64,000 nucleotides of DNA, from NCBI RefSeq assembly GCF_017639205.1, contig NZ_CP071139.1:5641501-5705500 (forward strand), read 5' to 3'. The stretch's first letter is position 1, and each line of letters opens with the position of its first letter. Below the pieces are notes generated by a model. It had not been told where the DNA came from. It ran no database searches and worked only from the letters and a program-made list of their open reading frames with translations. The position numbers and the translations under genes were made by a program. This document shows, piece by piece, positions 36,740 through 45,112 of this stretch. This DNA is from Streptomyces nojiriensis. GTDB lineage: Bacteria > Actinomycetota > Actinomycetes > Streptomycetales > Streptomycetaceae.

Positions 36740-37923
36740 AGGGCACCGCCCTCGAGCGCACCGGCGGTCCGCGTCCGCGCGAGGTACGCCGACGCGCTCT
36801 GCAGCTCACCGGCCAGCGACTCCACCGTCGCCGCCATGTTCTCCGTCGCCTGCACCTTGAACGTGTCGATCGCGTCGAGCGTCTTGTAGATCTGCGCGAA
36901 CGCCGTCCGCAGCGTCTCCGCGCCCACCGCCGGATCGGCTGCGATCCGCTGGATCTCGCCGCTCTGCGTCGACAGCATCTCCGCGTTGCCCCGGATCAGC
37001 TCCTCGGTGGTCCCCTTCAGGGCGTTGACCTGCTCGATCACCTTGCGCTGGTGGTCGAGGGCCGAGGCCAGCATCACGGCGATCCGCAGCGCGGACACGG
37101 TGGTGGTGGCGGCCCGGTCGACGCCCTTGATCAGCTCGTCGTTGCTGCGCCGGACCACGTCCATCGCCAGGTAGCCCTGCGCGCAGACGGCCAGCTGCGT
37201 CAGCAGGTCCTGGTGCTTCTGCCGGACCGGGAAGAGCACGTCCGCGCGCAGCGCGTCGGCCGCGCCCGGATCGGTGTGCTCCGCCTCGGCGACCCGCTGC
37301 CCGACGGCACCGTCCAGGGCCTCGGTCAGGACCGCGTACTCCTGGAGCTTGCCCATCGTCTCCCACAGGCGCGAGCGCTCGGTGTGCAGGGCCGCGTTGT
37401 CGCGCCGCAGTTCGTCCTGGCCGCTGCGCAGCGAGCCCACGATCTTGTTGAGGGTGGCCTGTGAGGAGGCGTACTTCGCCACGTGGTCGCGGAACTTGTT
37501 GCCGCCCGGCAGCTTCGCCAGCAGCCTGCGGGCCCCCTTGGCGGGCGTGTCCCGCGGGTCGAGGTCCTCGACCGTGCGCCGCAGTTCCACCAGGGAGCCG
37601 GCGACCCGGGCCTGGGCGTCGCCGCCGCCGTCCGGGCCCAGCGAGCGCACGGCCCGCTCCAGCATCCGGTTGGACTGCTGGGCGGCGCTGCGGATGTCGG
37701 CCTGGCCGAGGCCGGTTATCTCGCCGATGCGCTGCGCGAATTCGGGGGAGCGGGTGTCGATCGAGGCGAGCGAGCCGATGTACTCCGCGGCCCGGCGGGC
37801 CATCTCCTCGCGGACGCCGTCCTGCAGCGGGACCAGCCCGGCGGCCTGCTCCTTGCGTACGGGGGCGACGGGCTCCGGAGGGCTCAGGTGGAAGGACGTG
37901 TCCTCGGGCGGTGTCAGTGTCAT
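36736..37923 (-). CDS. Toxic anion resistance protein TelA family
   Basis: 395-residue, largely helical cytosolic protein of the TelA/KlaA family. Landmarks: YIGSLASIDTRSPEFAQRIGEI, FRDHVAKYASSQATLNKIV, and ALRIAVMLASALDHQRKVIEQVNALK. Members are linked to resistance to tellurite and cell-envelope stress, but the mechanism is not known. The ATG overlaps the stop of the upstream gene (ATGA) and its own stop overlaps the VWA gene (GTGA), so its amount is tied to both neighbours. Confidence 0.9.
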   Translation of the reverse strand: MTLTPPEDTSFHLSPPEPVAPVRKEQAAGLVPLQDGVREEMARRAAEYIGSLASIDTRSPEFAQRIGEITGLGQADIRSAAQQSNRMLERAVRSLGPDGGGDAQARVAGSLVELRRTVEDLDPRDTPAKGARRLLAKLPGGNKFRDHVAKYASSQATLNKIVGSLRSGQDELRRDNAALHTERSRLWETMGKLQEYAVLTEALDGAVGQRVAEAEHTDPGAADALRADVLFPVRQKHQDLLTQLAVCAQGYLAMDVVRRSNDELIKGVDRAATTTVSALRIAVMLASALDHQRKVIEQVNALKGTTEELIRGNAEMLSTQSGEIQRIAADPAVGAETLRTAFAQIYKTLDAIDTFKVQATENMAATVESLAGELQSASAYLARTRTAGALEGGAL

Positions 37924-39014
37924 GGCGTGTCCCCCTGGCCCTTGGCGCGCTGGGCCAGCGCCATCAGGATCTTGACGGTGGGTGTGCCGACCTGGCGGAT
38001 GCCGGTCAGCCCCGTGTTGAGGTAGGCGGTGTGCGGTGCGGTCGCGGCGGTGAACTCGGCCACGCCCTCCTGCGGGCGGAACCCGCGGAGCACGGCCAGT
38101 TCGCGCAGCCTCGGATCGGTGGCGAGGAGCGTGCCCAGCTCCCTCGCCCGCTCGGTCAGCGGCACGAAGGTGTGCGCCGAGTTGACGGTGGTGTCCGGGT
38201 AGAGCACGACCATGTCGCCCGGATCCTGCTTCTGCATCAGCAGCGAGGCCACCTGGGACTCGTACACCAGGATCAGCGGTTCGCCGCTGCCGCTGATGAA
38301 GGCCCGGAAGGGGTCGTCGGTGCTGGGCTCCAGCGCGCCCTGGACGGAGATCAGCTTGCGCATCAGCGGCGCGGTGCGGGCGATGCCGGCGTCGTCGGCG
38401 ACCACGGTGTTGCCGTTCGCCACGTTGGACGTGGCGGCGAGGAAGAGGGCGCCGGAGTTGGAGGAGGACGGGTCGGTGGTCTTGATGAACACCGTGCCGG
38501 TCAGCTCGGCGTGGGCCGCGGAGCCGGGCAGCTGCTGCCAGGTGCGGTCCTCGCCGGAGGCCGTGAGGAAGGGCCCCATGAGCAGGGTCCCGGAGTGCGT
38601 GCCGGTCATCTTGGCGAGGCCGTTGTCGGCCAGCACCTTGGCCGCGCCGGGGCGGGCGATGACGACGAGGGGGGAGAAGAACGGCTTGGTCTCCTGGGCC
38701 CCCTTGAGTCCGGCGGCGGCCGCGACCTCCTTGGCGGGTTCACTGCTGCTGGGGAAGGCGAAGTCGAACTCCTTGAGGGCGAGCTGGTCCATCGCCCAGG
38801 AGCCCGAGGTCTCCGTCTTGACGGTGTAGCCCTTGGCGGCAAGGGCCTTGACGACGTCGGGGTCGCGGAAGAATTCGGACTTCTCCGAGCCGATGACGCC
38901 ACGCACGGTCTTCGTTGCCGTGGTTTCTGGGTGATCCTGCCCCTGGAACGCGACGACGTAGAGCACGCCGCCGATCAGGAGGAGGCCCAGGACGATTCCT
39001 AGGATGCGTCTCAC
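37920..39014 (-). CDS. Membrane-anchored solute-binding-like protein, first gene of the TelA operon
   Basis: 364 residues with an uncleaved-looking N-terminal membrane helix (ILGIVLGLLLIGGVLYVVAF) and an extracytoplasmic domain resembling bacterial extracellular solute-binding proteins: VRGVIGSEKSEFFRDPDVV, PFFSPLVVIARPGAAKVL, TDPSSSNSGALFLA. It lacks a lipobox and no transporter follows. The GTG at 39014 is preferred because it puts the helix at the N-terminus; GTG at 39041 is possible. It heads a four-gene coupled unit. Role unknown. Confidence 0.82.
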   Translation of the reverse strand: MRRILGIVLGLLLIGGVLYVVAFQGQDHPETTATKTVRGVIGSEKSEFFRDPDVVKALAAKGYTVKTETSGSWAMDQLALKEFDFAFPSSSEPAKEVAAAAGLKGAQETKPFFSPLVVIARPGAAKVLADNGLAKMTGTHSGTLLMGPFLTASGEDRTWQQLPGSAAHAELTGTVFIKTTDPSSSNSGALFLAATSNVANGNTVVADDAGIARTAPLMRKLISVQGALEPSTDDPFRAFISGSGEPLILVYESQVASLLMQKQDPGDMVVLYPDTTVNSAHTFVPLTERARELGTLLATDPRLRELAVLRGFRPQEGVAEFTAATAPHTAYLNTGLTGIRQVGTPTVKILMALAQRAKGQGDTP

Positions 39015-39151
39015 GGGTGCAGCGTGCTCGCGGAAACCCACATTCCGCGCCGATTTGAATGAACGTCAGGTGTCCAGGCGGTCCCACTTCGAAATGCTGT
39101 GTGGGCCCTCGGGTGCTGGTGGGAGGGGCGGCGGCCCGGGAGGATCGGGGC

Positions 39152-39580
39152 ATGGGCGTGAGCACGTTGAAATGGCAGGGCTGGCTGGTCGGCCTGGTGA
39201 CGGTGGCCGGGCTGCTGGTGTTCGCCCCGCTGGGTCTGTACGTGTGGGCGAGCGGCGGCGATCCGCCGCAGGCGCCGCCGCGGCCCGCGGTGGAGGACGT
39301 ACGGGTCACCGGGTGCCGAATCGATCCGGCCAGCCGCCGGGTGGTGGCCGCGGTGGAGGCGGCGGGGCGGGCCGAGGGCCCCGGCGCGTACGTCGTCACG
39401 GTGGAGTTCCGCGACCGCGCCGAAGCGGACCCGCAGGCGCGGGCCGCGCAGGCGCTGGTGAAGATCCCCGGCGTGGCGCCGGGCGAGACCGAGTACGGGG
39501 AGGCGGTCGGCCCGGTGTGGCCGGTGGCGACGGTGCCCTGGTGCGGGGTCGCCGGCGCGGAGTTCGCGCGGGCGGCCTGA
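39152..39580 (+). CDS. Single-pass membrane protein of unknown function
   Basis: 142 residues: an N-terminal membrane helix (GWLVGLVTVAGLLVFAPLGLYVW), a Pro-rich linker, and a beta-rich extracytoplasmic domain (VRVTGCRIDPASRRVVAAVEA ... YVVTVEFRD) with two cysteines. I do not recognise a named family; the fold may be Ig-like. A GGAGG ribosome site supports the ATG at 39152. It is divergent from the TelA operon and convergent with the RDD gene. Confidence 0.75.
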   Translation: MGVSTLKWQGWLVGLVTVAGLLVFAPLGLYVWASGGDPPQAPPRPAVEDVRVTGCRIDPASRRVVAAVEAAGRAEGPGAYVVTVEFRDRAEADPQARAAQALVKIPGVAPGETEYGEAVGPVWPVATVPWCGVAGAEFARAA

Positions 39581-39625
39581 GAAGGCATGGCGCAGGGGTC
39601 GCCACCGGTCCTCACCGTGGGGCGA

Positions 39626-40279
39626 TCAGCCGTTCTTGTTCACCTTGATGACGACGGTGCTGCACACCTTGTCGGCGAAGGTCTGCTTCTTCTCGTCCCA
39701 CAGCGGCCACAGGTAGCCGATGTAGCAGGCGATGCCGTCGAGGAAGTGCGCCAGCTTGCGGACGAACGCCATGCCGAAGCCGAGCGTGGCCCCGTCGGCC
39801 TCGCGGTGCACACTGATGCCGACGACCTTCTTGCCGATCGTCTGGCCGGTGGTGCCTTCCTTGTAGATCTGGAAGAGGACCATACCGAAGAAGTACAGCG
39901 TGCCGATCAGGCTGAGGACGCCGGCGATCGCCTCGGTCGACTCGTCGCTGGCGACGGCCGCGCCGACACCGATCAGGGCGTACATCGGGCCCGCCATGAT
40001 CAGTCCGTCGAGCAGGGCGGCGCCCACGCGCAGACCCCAGTGGGCCAGCGGCGGCATCCCCGAGCCCGGCATGCCCGGCACGGGCATCCCCGGCGGCGGG
40101 TACGCGCCGTACGGCGGCGGGGCCTGCTGCGGGTAGCCGTACTGCGGGGCGGCGCCCTGCGGCGGCTGCTGCGGGTAGCCGTACTGCGGCGGCACTCCCT
40201 GCGGGGCCTGCTGCGGGTGGCCGGGCTGACCCTGCGGGGGCTGCTGACCGTAGGGGTTGTTCGGGTCGCCGAAACTCAT
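39626..40279 (-). CDS. RDD family membrane protein with Pro/Gln/Tyr-rich N-terminus
   Basis: 217 residues. A low-complexity cytosolic N-terminus (1-75) carries repeats of the type PQYGYPQQ and PPGMPVPGMPG. An RDD domain with about three membrane helices follows: RVGAALLDGLIM holds the conserved Arg and Asp, TIGKKVVGISV is the middle block, and FLDGIACYIGYLWPLWDEKKQTFADK the last. RDD proteins are linked to ion or proton transport and stress in some bacteria; here the role is unknown. The proline-rich tail suits protein-protein contacts. Confidence 0.87.
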   Translation of the reverse strand: MSFGDPNNPYGQQPPQGQPGHPQQAPQGVPPQYGYPQQPPQGAAPQYGYPQQAPPPYGAYPPPGMPVPGMPGSGMPPLAHWGLRVGAALLDGLIMAGPMYALIGVGAAVASDESTEAIAGVLSLIGTLYFFGMVLFQIYKEGTTGQTIGKKVVGISVHREADGATLGFGMAFVRKLAHFLDGIACYIGYLWPLWDEKKQTFADKVCSTVVIKVNKNG

Positions 40280-40470
40280 GCGCGAATCTCTCCAGAATGC
40301 TCGAACGGGGACGAAGCACAGTGGAGGAGATGGAGCATGTGGAGCGGCCTCCCCCGTGCAACCGCGATCTTTCAGCCCTCATCGTGTTCGGAGCACCGGA
40401 TTCTGTCCAATTTCCGCCCCTGCCGTAGGCCTTCGCGCACGGAGCGTGGCACCCGGTCCGGAGCCTCCGC

Positions 40471-40487
40471 GGCCCCGGACCGGGGCC
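40471..40487 (-). terminator. Compact palindrome, probable terminator
   Basis: GGCCCCGG, A, CCGGGGCC: perfect 8-bp inverted repeat ending 3 bases beyond the stop of the 40490-40882 gene. Confidence 0.55.
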
Positions 40488-40489
40488 GT

Positions 40490-40882
40490 CTAGAGGGCGC
40501 CGGCCAGGTCCGAGGACTTCAGGGCGGCGGCGTGCGCGTCCATGCGCTCGGCGGCGAGGATCGCGACGGTGGTGTCGGCACGGGACGCGGCGACGAGGAG
40601 CGCGCGGGCGGCGAGGTCGTGGGCGCGCTGGTGGAGCGCGGCGGCGTCCTCGGCGGAAGGGCGCGGCGCACGGGCGGGCTGGGCCCCGCGCAGTCGTGCG
40701 ACCTGGGCGGCGATCTCCGCGGCGTCCTCGTCGAGCCCGAGCTCGTCGGTGACGGCGAGCAGGGCCGCGAGGTGGCCGGCGAGCTGGATGTCCAGTGCTT
40801 CGCCGCGGCTGCTGTGCGGGTAGTCGGCCGGGGTGGCGCCCATGCGGTGGACGACCGGCTTCGTGCGGATCGGCTCGTACAT
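40490..40882 (-). CDS. Small conserved actinobacterial protein (SCO4983-like)
   Basis: 130-residue helical, Ala-rich cytosolic protein. Landmarks: MYEPIRTKPVVHRMGATP at the N-terminus, then DYPHSSRGEALDIQLAGHLAAL and a long helix ending with HAAALKSSDLAG. From memory it matches a Streptomyces family named after SCO4983, which has no known function. No catalytic or DNA-binding motif is visible. It stands alone between the RDD and aminotransferase genes. Confidence 0.75.
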   Translation of the reverse strand: MYEPIRTKPVVHRMGATPADYPHSSRGEALDIQLAGHLAALLAVTDELGLDEDAAEIAAQVARLRGAQPARAPRPSAEDAAALHQRAHDLAARALLVAASRADTTVAILAAERMDAHAAALKSSDLAGAL

Positions 40883-41005
40883 GAGGTGGCCTCCTGCGTG
40901 GTCAGGAGACCATCCTACATTGGATTGGTTCTAAAGTTGAGCTGAATCCTGTTGTTGGGGGGCGTGTCTCGCCGGCTGGACTCCGGCGAGTCGCACCGTG
41001 CGCCG

Positions 41006-42217
41006 CTACAGCTGGCTGTAGCCGTCGAGGAAGTTCCCGATCCGGGTCACCGCGTCGGCCAGGTCCTTGGCGTTCGGCAGCGTCACGATCCGGAAGTGGT
41101 CGGGCTCGGGCCAGTTGAAGCCCGTACCGTGCACCACCATGATCTTCTCGGCCCGCAGCAGGTCCAGGACCATCTGCCGGTCGTCCTTGATCTTGTAGAC
41201 GGACGGGTCCAGCCGCGGGAAGGCGTAGAGCGCGCCCTTCGGCTTCACGCAGGTGACGCCCGGGATCTGGGTGAGCAGGTCGTACGCGACGTTGCGCTGC
41301 TCCAGGATCCGCCCGCCGGGCAGGACCAGGTCCTCGATCGACTGCCGGCCGCCGAGCGCGGTGGCCACGGCGTGCTGCGAGGGCATGTTCGCGCACAGGC
41401 GCATGTTCGCCAGGACCGTGAGGCCCTCGATGTAGCAGGCGGCGTGCTTCTTGGGTCCGCAGACCGCCATCCAGCCGGCCCGGTAGCCGGCGACGCGGTA
41501 GTTCTTCGAGAGCCCGTTGAAGGTCAGCGTCAGTAGGTCCGGGGCGATGGCGGCGGTGTTGTGGTGCACGGCGCCGTCGTACAGGATCCGGTCGTAGATC
41601 TCGTCCGAGCAGACGACCAGGTTGTGGCGGCGCGCGATGTCCGTGAGCCCGCGCAGCATCTCTTCGTCATAGACGGCGCCGGTCGGGTTGTTCGGGTTGA
41701 TGATGACGATCGCCTTGGTGCGATCGGTGACCTTGCGCTCGATGTCGGCGAGGTCGGGCATCCAGTCGGCCTGCTCGTCGCAGCGGTAGTGCACGGCCGT
41801 GCCGCCGGCGAGGGACACGGAGGCGGTCCACAGCGGGTAGTCCGGCGCGGGGACCAGGACCTCGTCGCCGTCGTCGAGCAGCGCCTGCATCGACATCTGG
41901 ATCAGCTCGGAGACGCCGTTGCCGAGGTAGATGTCCTCGACGTCCAGGTCGATGCCCTTGGTCTGGTAGTGCTGCATGACCGCGCGGCGCGCGGAGAGCA
42001 GCCCCTTCGCGTCACCGTAACCGTGGGCGGTGCCCAGGTTGCGGAGCATGTCCTCAAGGATCTCCGGAGGGCACTCGAAGCCGAAGGCCGCGGGGTTGCC
42101 CGTGTTGAGCTTGAGGATGCGATGACCTGCTGCTTCGAGCCGCATCGCCTCTTCGAGCACGGGGCCGCGGATCTCGTAACAGACATTGGCGAGTTTGGTT
42201 GACTGGATCACCTGCAT
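41006..42217 (-). CDS. PLP-dependent aminotransferase, AlaA-type
   Basis: 403-residue class I aminotransferase. The PLP lysine is residue 238 in FNGLSKNYRVAGYRAGW; NPNNPTGAVY and the DEIYD tyrosine/aspartate block (204-208) are intact. The N-terminus VIQSTKLANVCYEIRGPV and the sequence NTGNPAAFGFECP match glutamate-pyruvate (alanine) aminotransferases. It should interconvert pyruvate plus glutamate with alanine plus 2-oxoglutarate. Monocistronic; a 300-bp upstream region leads to the microgenes. Confidence 0.9.
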   Translation of the reverse strand: MQVIQSTKLANVCYEIRGPVLEEAMRLEAAGHRILKLNTGNPAAFGFECPPEILEDMLRNLGTAHGYGDAKGLLSARRAVMQHYQTKGIDLDVEDIYLGNGVSELIQMSMQALLDDGDEVLVPAPDYPLWTASVSLAGGTAVHYRCDEQADWMPDLADIERKVTDRTKAIVIINPNNPTGAVYDEEMLRGLTDIARRHNLVVCSDEIYDRILYDGAVHHNTAAIAPDLLTLTFNGLSKNYRVAGYRAGWMAVCGPKKHAACYIEGLTVLANMRLCANMPSQHAVATALGGRQSIEDLVLPGGRILEQRNVAYDLLTQIPGVTCVKPKGALYAFPRLDPSVYKIKDDRQMVLDLLRAEKIMVVHGTGFNWPEPDHFRIVTLPNAKDLADAVTRIGNFLDGYSQL

Positions 42218-42518
42218 GACGGGAGCTTACGGGCCCGGGTGCGAGCTTGACGTGTGTTTTCGAGGAGAAGCCCGAAGGGTGGTTTGTCCCACTTCGGGTA
42301 ATGGGTGGGTGGGGACGTGGTCCCCCCTTGGAATCCGGGGCCGCGCCCGCGTTCCGACCTGCGGAATGAGTGGGGCGCGGGCCTGCGCGAGCGCATGGTG
42401 TTGCGCTCGTCACCCCAGGTGGCCGGGTGGATCGCACATGACCGGGTAGGCCGCATGAGTACCCCGGATGAGTACGCACACTCATGTGGGCGCCCGTGCC
42501 GCGGTGGAGGCTGGGCGC

Positions 42519-42657
42519 ATGAACCAGGGCGGGTGGAAGCCGGCGGAGCACCGCCGGGGGAACCGAACGGGTCGCCGCGGTCGTCGTCGCCGTGGCGGGC
42601 GCCCTCGTGGCGGCAGGAGCGATTTTCATGGCGCTCGTCTGGCTGGTGCACGTGTAG
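42519..42657 (+). pseudogene. Frameshifted microgene for a 45-residue membrane peptide
   Basis: The ATG at 42519 follows a GGAGG ribosome site by 8 bases and reads NQGGWKPAEHRRG, then loses frame at a run of five G (42556-42560). With four G the frame continues as TERVAAVVVAVAGALVAAG, then AIFMALVWLVHV and a TAG at 42655-42657, a typical single-pass membrane peptide. As given, the gene is broken by one base: either a pseudogene, a slippage site, or a homopolymer sequencing error. Confidence 0.6.
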
Positions 42658-42682
42658 AGCGGCAACTGAGGAGCGCGGGACA

Positions 42683-42916
42683 GTGGTTTTCGTAGTCGGC
42701 GACATGGAGATCGCCACGGTCGGTACGGATGGCGACGACCGGGCGATCGAGTTCCTGGTCAGGCCGGAAGGAGTCCTGGAGGAGGCCCGCTTCGCGATCT
42801 TCCGCGAACACGACCAGGACTGGGACTCGGCCCGCCTCGCCATCGACCCCCACTCGGGCAGCGTCCCCCTGGCGGCGGTGGAATGGGCGGTGGAGTTCGC
42901 CCGCGAGTACCTCTGA
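42683..42916 (+). CDS. Small acidic protein of unknown function
   Basis: 77 residues, predicted cytosolic, with several acidic stretches (VGTDGDDRAIEF, FREHDQDWDSARL) and the C-terminus AVEWAVEFAREYL. The GTG at 42683 has a GAGGAG ribosome site 9 bases upstream; an ATG seven codons later is less well placed. No family recognised. It lies 25 bases after the broken membrane microgene and its stop touches the left end of the large palindrome. Confidence 0.65.
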   Translation: MVFVVGDMEIATVGTDGDDRAIEFLVRPEGVLEEARFAIFREHDQDWDSARLAIDPHSGSVPLAAVEWAVEFAREYL

Positions 42917-44113
42917 GGAGGGCGGGGCGGGGTCGGGCTTCGGTGGTCGGGAGCCTGTCGGCCGGTATCAGGGAGGGGTTGGGGGTTTCCCGTCAGTCCC
43001 ATCGTCCCTCCGGGGCGGGACGGTCCCTCAAGGGCGCTCGTTCCTCGCGTCGCTTCGCGATGTCGCTGCGCTCCACCCTTGACCGATCGTCCCGCCCCGG
43101 AGAAACGAAAGACTGCCGGGAAGCCCCCAAAGGAACGGGCCGGGCGTTCAAGGATCAGGACGGGGCGGCCAGAGTTGCCCAGCCCGGTTCAGCGTGAGGG
43201 GCGAGCAGGAGACGGGGCGATCCAGACCAGGGCCCGGGGCGAGGGGCGCGTCCAATCGCTACGCGCTCCTCACCTCTCAGCGTCCGACGACCGCCTTGGG
43301 CTGGACATAGGCCGCCCACGACCTCTGATGCCCATCACTGACGGCGTCCGGCGACCGTCTGTCGCTGTTCATAAGCCGCCCACGACCCGCAGGCGCTCCT
43401 CCCGGGAGGCGTCTGACGGCTGTCCGGGGTGGAAAAGCGTGAGACAGCGGCTATTCCGCAGTGGATGCGGGTCAGCGCACGTGGGCGCCCCGAAAGGCCG
43501 ACCCTTTGCCTCAATTGCCCATGTTTGGTGGCGGCTTTGTGGTGTCCTGCTCGCACTGACCCGGCTCCACTACGGATCAGGCGAAGTGCAGGCGGTCGGC
43601 CCCTGCCAGGCGTCAGACGCCTCCCGGGAGGAGCGCCTGCGGGTCGTGGGCGGCCTATGTCCGGCCACGGCCGGTCGTCGGACGCAGGTCGAGCGGTGGA
43701 CCGAGCTCGTGGGCGGCCTATGTCCAGCCCAAGACGGTCGTCGGACGCTGAGAGATGAGGAGCGGGTAGCGATCTGGCGCGCCCCACCGACCAGGGCTCT
43801 GGTCTCGATGACCCCGCCTGCCGGACATGCCCCACCGGAACGGGGCTGGGCATCTCTGACGGGCCCGTCCCTGGAAAGGATCCTCCGGCTCGTTCCTTTG
43901 GGGGCTTCCCGGCAGTCTTTCGTTTCTCCGGGGCGGGACGGTCGGTCAAGGGTGGCCGAAGGTCATCGCGAAGCGACGTGACGAAGGAGCGCCCTTGAGG
44001 GACCGTCCCGCCCCGGAGGGACGATGGGACTGACGGGAAACCCCCAACCCCTCCCTGATGCCGGCCAAGTGGCTCCCGACCGCCGCAGCCCCGCCCCGCC
44101 CCGCCTCGCCGCC
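42917..44113. repeat. Giant spacer-less imperfect palindrome, about 1.2 kb
   Basis: The whole gap between two plus-strand genes reads as an inverted repeat with arms of about 600 bp. Perfect blocks: 42967-43038 with 43988-44059 (72 bp), 43088-43137 with 43891-43940 (50 bp), 43375-43418 with 43611-43654 (44 bp); 43275-43321 pairs with 43707-43753 with one mismatch. Every block has its midpoint at 43513-43514.5, on a central CAATTG (43512-43517), so there is no spacer. Each arm holds two copies of a roughly 65-bp subunit containing GGCCGCCCACGA. Opposite-strand open frames share peptides because of the symmetry and are not credible genes. Confidence 0.95.
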
Positions 44114-44133
44114 GCCCCCGTTCGTTCCTCGGG

Positions 44134-44640
44134 GTGTCAGTGGTGGCGAATACCGTTCGAGGTGTGAAGCCGCTCAGGATCATTGCCGGGGATGCGACGA
44201 GCCCCCAGGCCAAGGGGCCCAAGGTCGTCGCGCATGTCTGCAACGACCTCGGGGGGTGGGGGAAGGGCTTCGTGGTGGCCGTTTCGAAGCGGTGGGCCGA
44301 GCCTGAGGCCGAGTACCGGGCGTGGCATCGGGGGCGCAGCGGGAACGACTTCGGGCTGGGTGCCGTGCAGCTGGTGCGGGTGAAGCCCGACGTGTGGGTG
44401 GCCAACATGGTCGGGCAGCGCGGCATCCGGACCGGGAGCGGGGGGCCGCCCATTCGTTACGACGCCGTGGAGCGGTGCCTTGCCGCGCTCGCCGGTCATG
44501 CGGTCGAGCTCGGGGCGAGTGTGCACATGCCGCGCATCGGGTGCGGACTCGCGGGCGGTACGTGGTCGCGCATCGAGCCGCTGATCACCGGGACCTTGTG
44601 TGCGCGCGACGTGGAAGTGACCGTGTACGACCACGGGTGA
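44134..44640 (+). CDS. Macro-domain (ADP-ribose binding) protein
   Basis: 168 residues, almost entirely one macro domain: LRIIAGDATSP at the start, ADP-ribose-binding loop VCNDLGGWGKGFV, ANMVGQRGIR, and the second loop PRIGCGLAGGTWSRI. It resembles stand-alone bacterial macro proteins that hydrolyse ADP-ribosyl or ADP-ribose-phosphate groups. The start could be GTG at 44134, 44140, 44143 or 44164; none has a strong ribosome site. It lies just beyond the right end of the giant palindrome, whose transcript or structure could affect its expression. Confidence 0.85.
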   Translation: MSVVANTVRGVKPLRIIAGDATSPQAKGPKVVAHVCNDLGGWGKGFVVAVSKRWAEPEAEYRAWHRGRSGNDFGLGAVQLVRVKPDVWVANMVGQRGIRTGSGGPPIRYDAVERCLAALAGHAVELGASVHMPRIGCGLAGGTWSRIEPLITGTLCARDVEVTVYDHG

Positions 44641-44651
44641 GTCGCGCGTCC

Positions 44652-45011
44652 TCAGCGACCGGCGAACGGCGGCCGGTGGGCGGGCCAGGCCGACGCCGGG
44701 ATCCGGGGTGCGCGCCGCTTGTGTGCTTCGCGTGCGAGGAAGGCGGCCCCCGAGGTGACTGCCGTGAGGAACGGCAGTGCCAGGGCGGCCGGCCGCCAGA
44801 TGGCCCAGAAACCCAGGGCGCTCACCCACGCCGCCGAGGAAGCGGCGGCCAGGACCGCCAGCAGCGTGATCCTGGCCCAAAGGGGCAGCCTGCCGCTCAC
44901 CGCGACGGTCGCGTACCCGAGGACCGCGCTCGCCGTGAGGGTCACGGCCAGGGCCGCGAGCGTGACGGCGAGCCAGAGGACAAAGCCGAGGACAAGCATG
45001 GGAAGGCCCAT
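44652..45011 (-). CDS. Small multi-pass membrane protein
   Basis: 119 residues with three or four membrane helices (VLGFVLWLAVTLAALAVT, ITLLAVLAAASSAAWV, LALPFLTAVTSGAAFL) and a basic C-terminal tail (REAHKRRAPRIP). No family recognised. Convergent with the macro-domain gene, with 11 bases between the stops. Confidence 0.65.
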   Translation of the reverse strand: MGLPMLVLGFVLWLAVTLAALAVTLTASAVLGYATVAVSGRLPLWARITLLAVLAAASSAAWVSALGFWAIWRPAALALPFLTAVTSGAAFLAREAHKRRAPRIPASAWPAHRPPFAGR

Positions 45012-45112
45012 GTCGTGCCGACCTCCGGACTCGTGGCGACCGGTCGCGAGGGCAGACGGATTCGCGTTCCCGCTGTTCCGACAGGTTCACCGGAGGTCAT
45101 ACTGCCAGAACA

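Noticed and set aside
40316..40420. Short open frames with a GGAGGAG-like site upstream of the RDD gene
   Set aside because: Overlapping starts in different frames, no conserved-looking product; it is more likely the RDD promoter region.
42917..44113. The palindrome as a Streptomyces telomere-type sequence
   Set aside because: Telomeres are short multiple palindromes at chromosome ends with tap/tpg; here one large palindrome lies in core genes.
43079..44453. Long open frames on both strands inside the giant palindrome
   Set aside because: They share peptides in mirror positions only because the DNA is palindromic; composition is Arg/Pro/Gly-rich low complexity and ribosome sites are absent.
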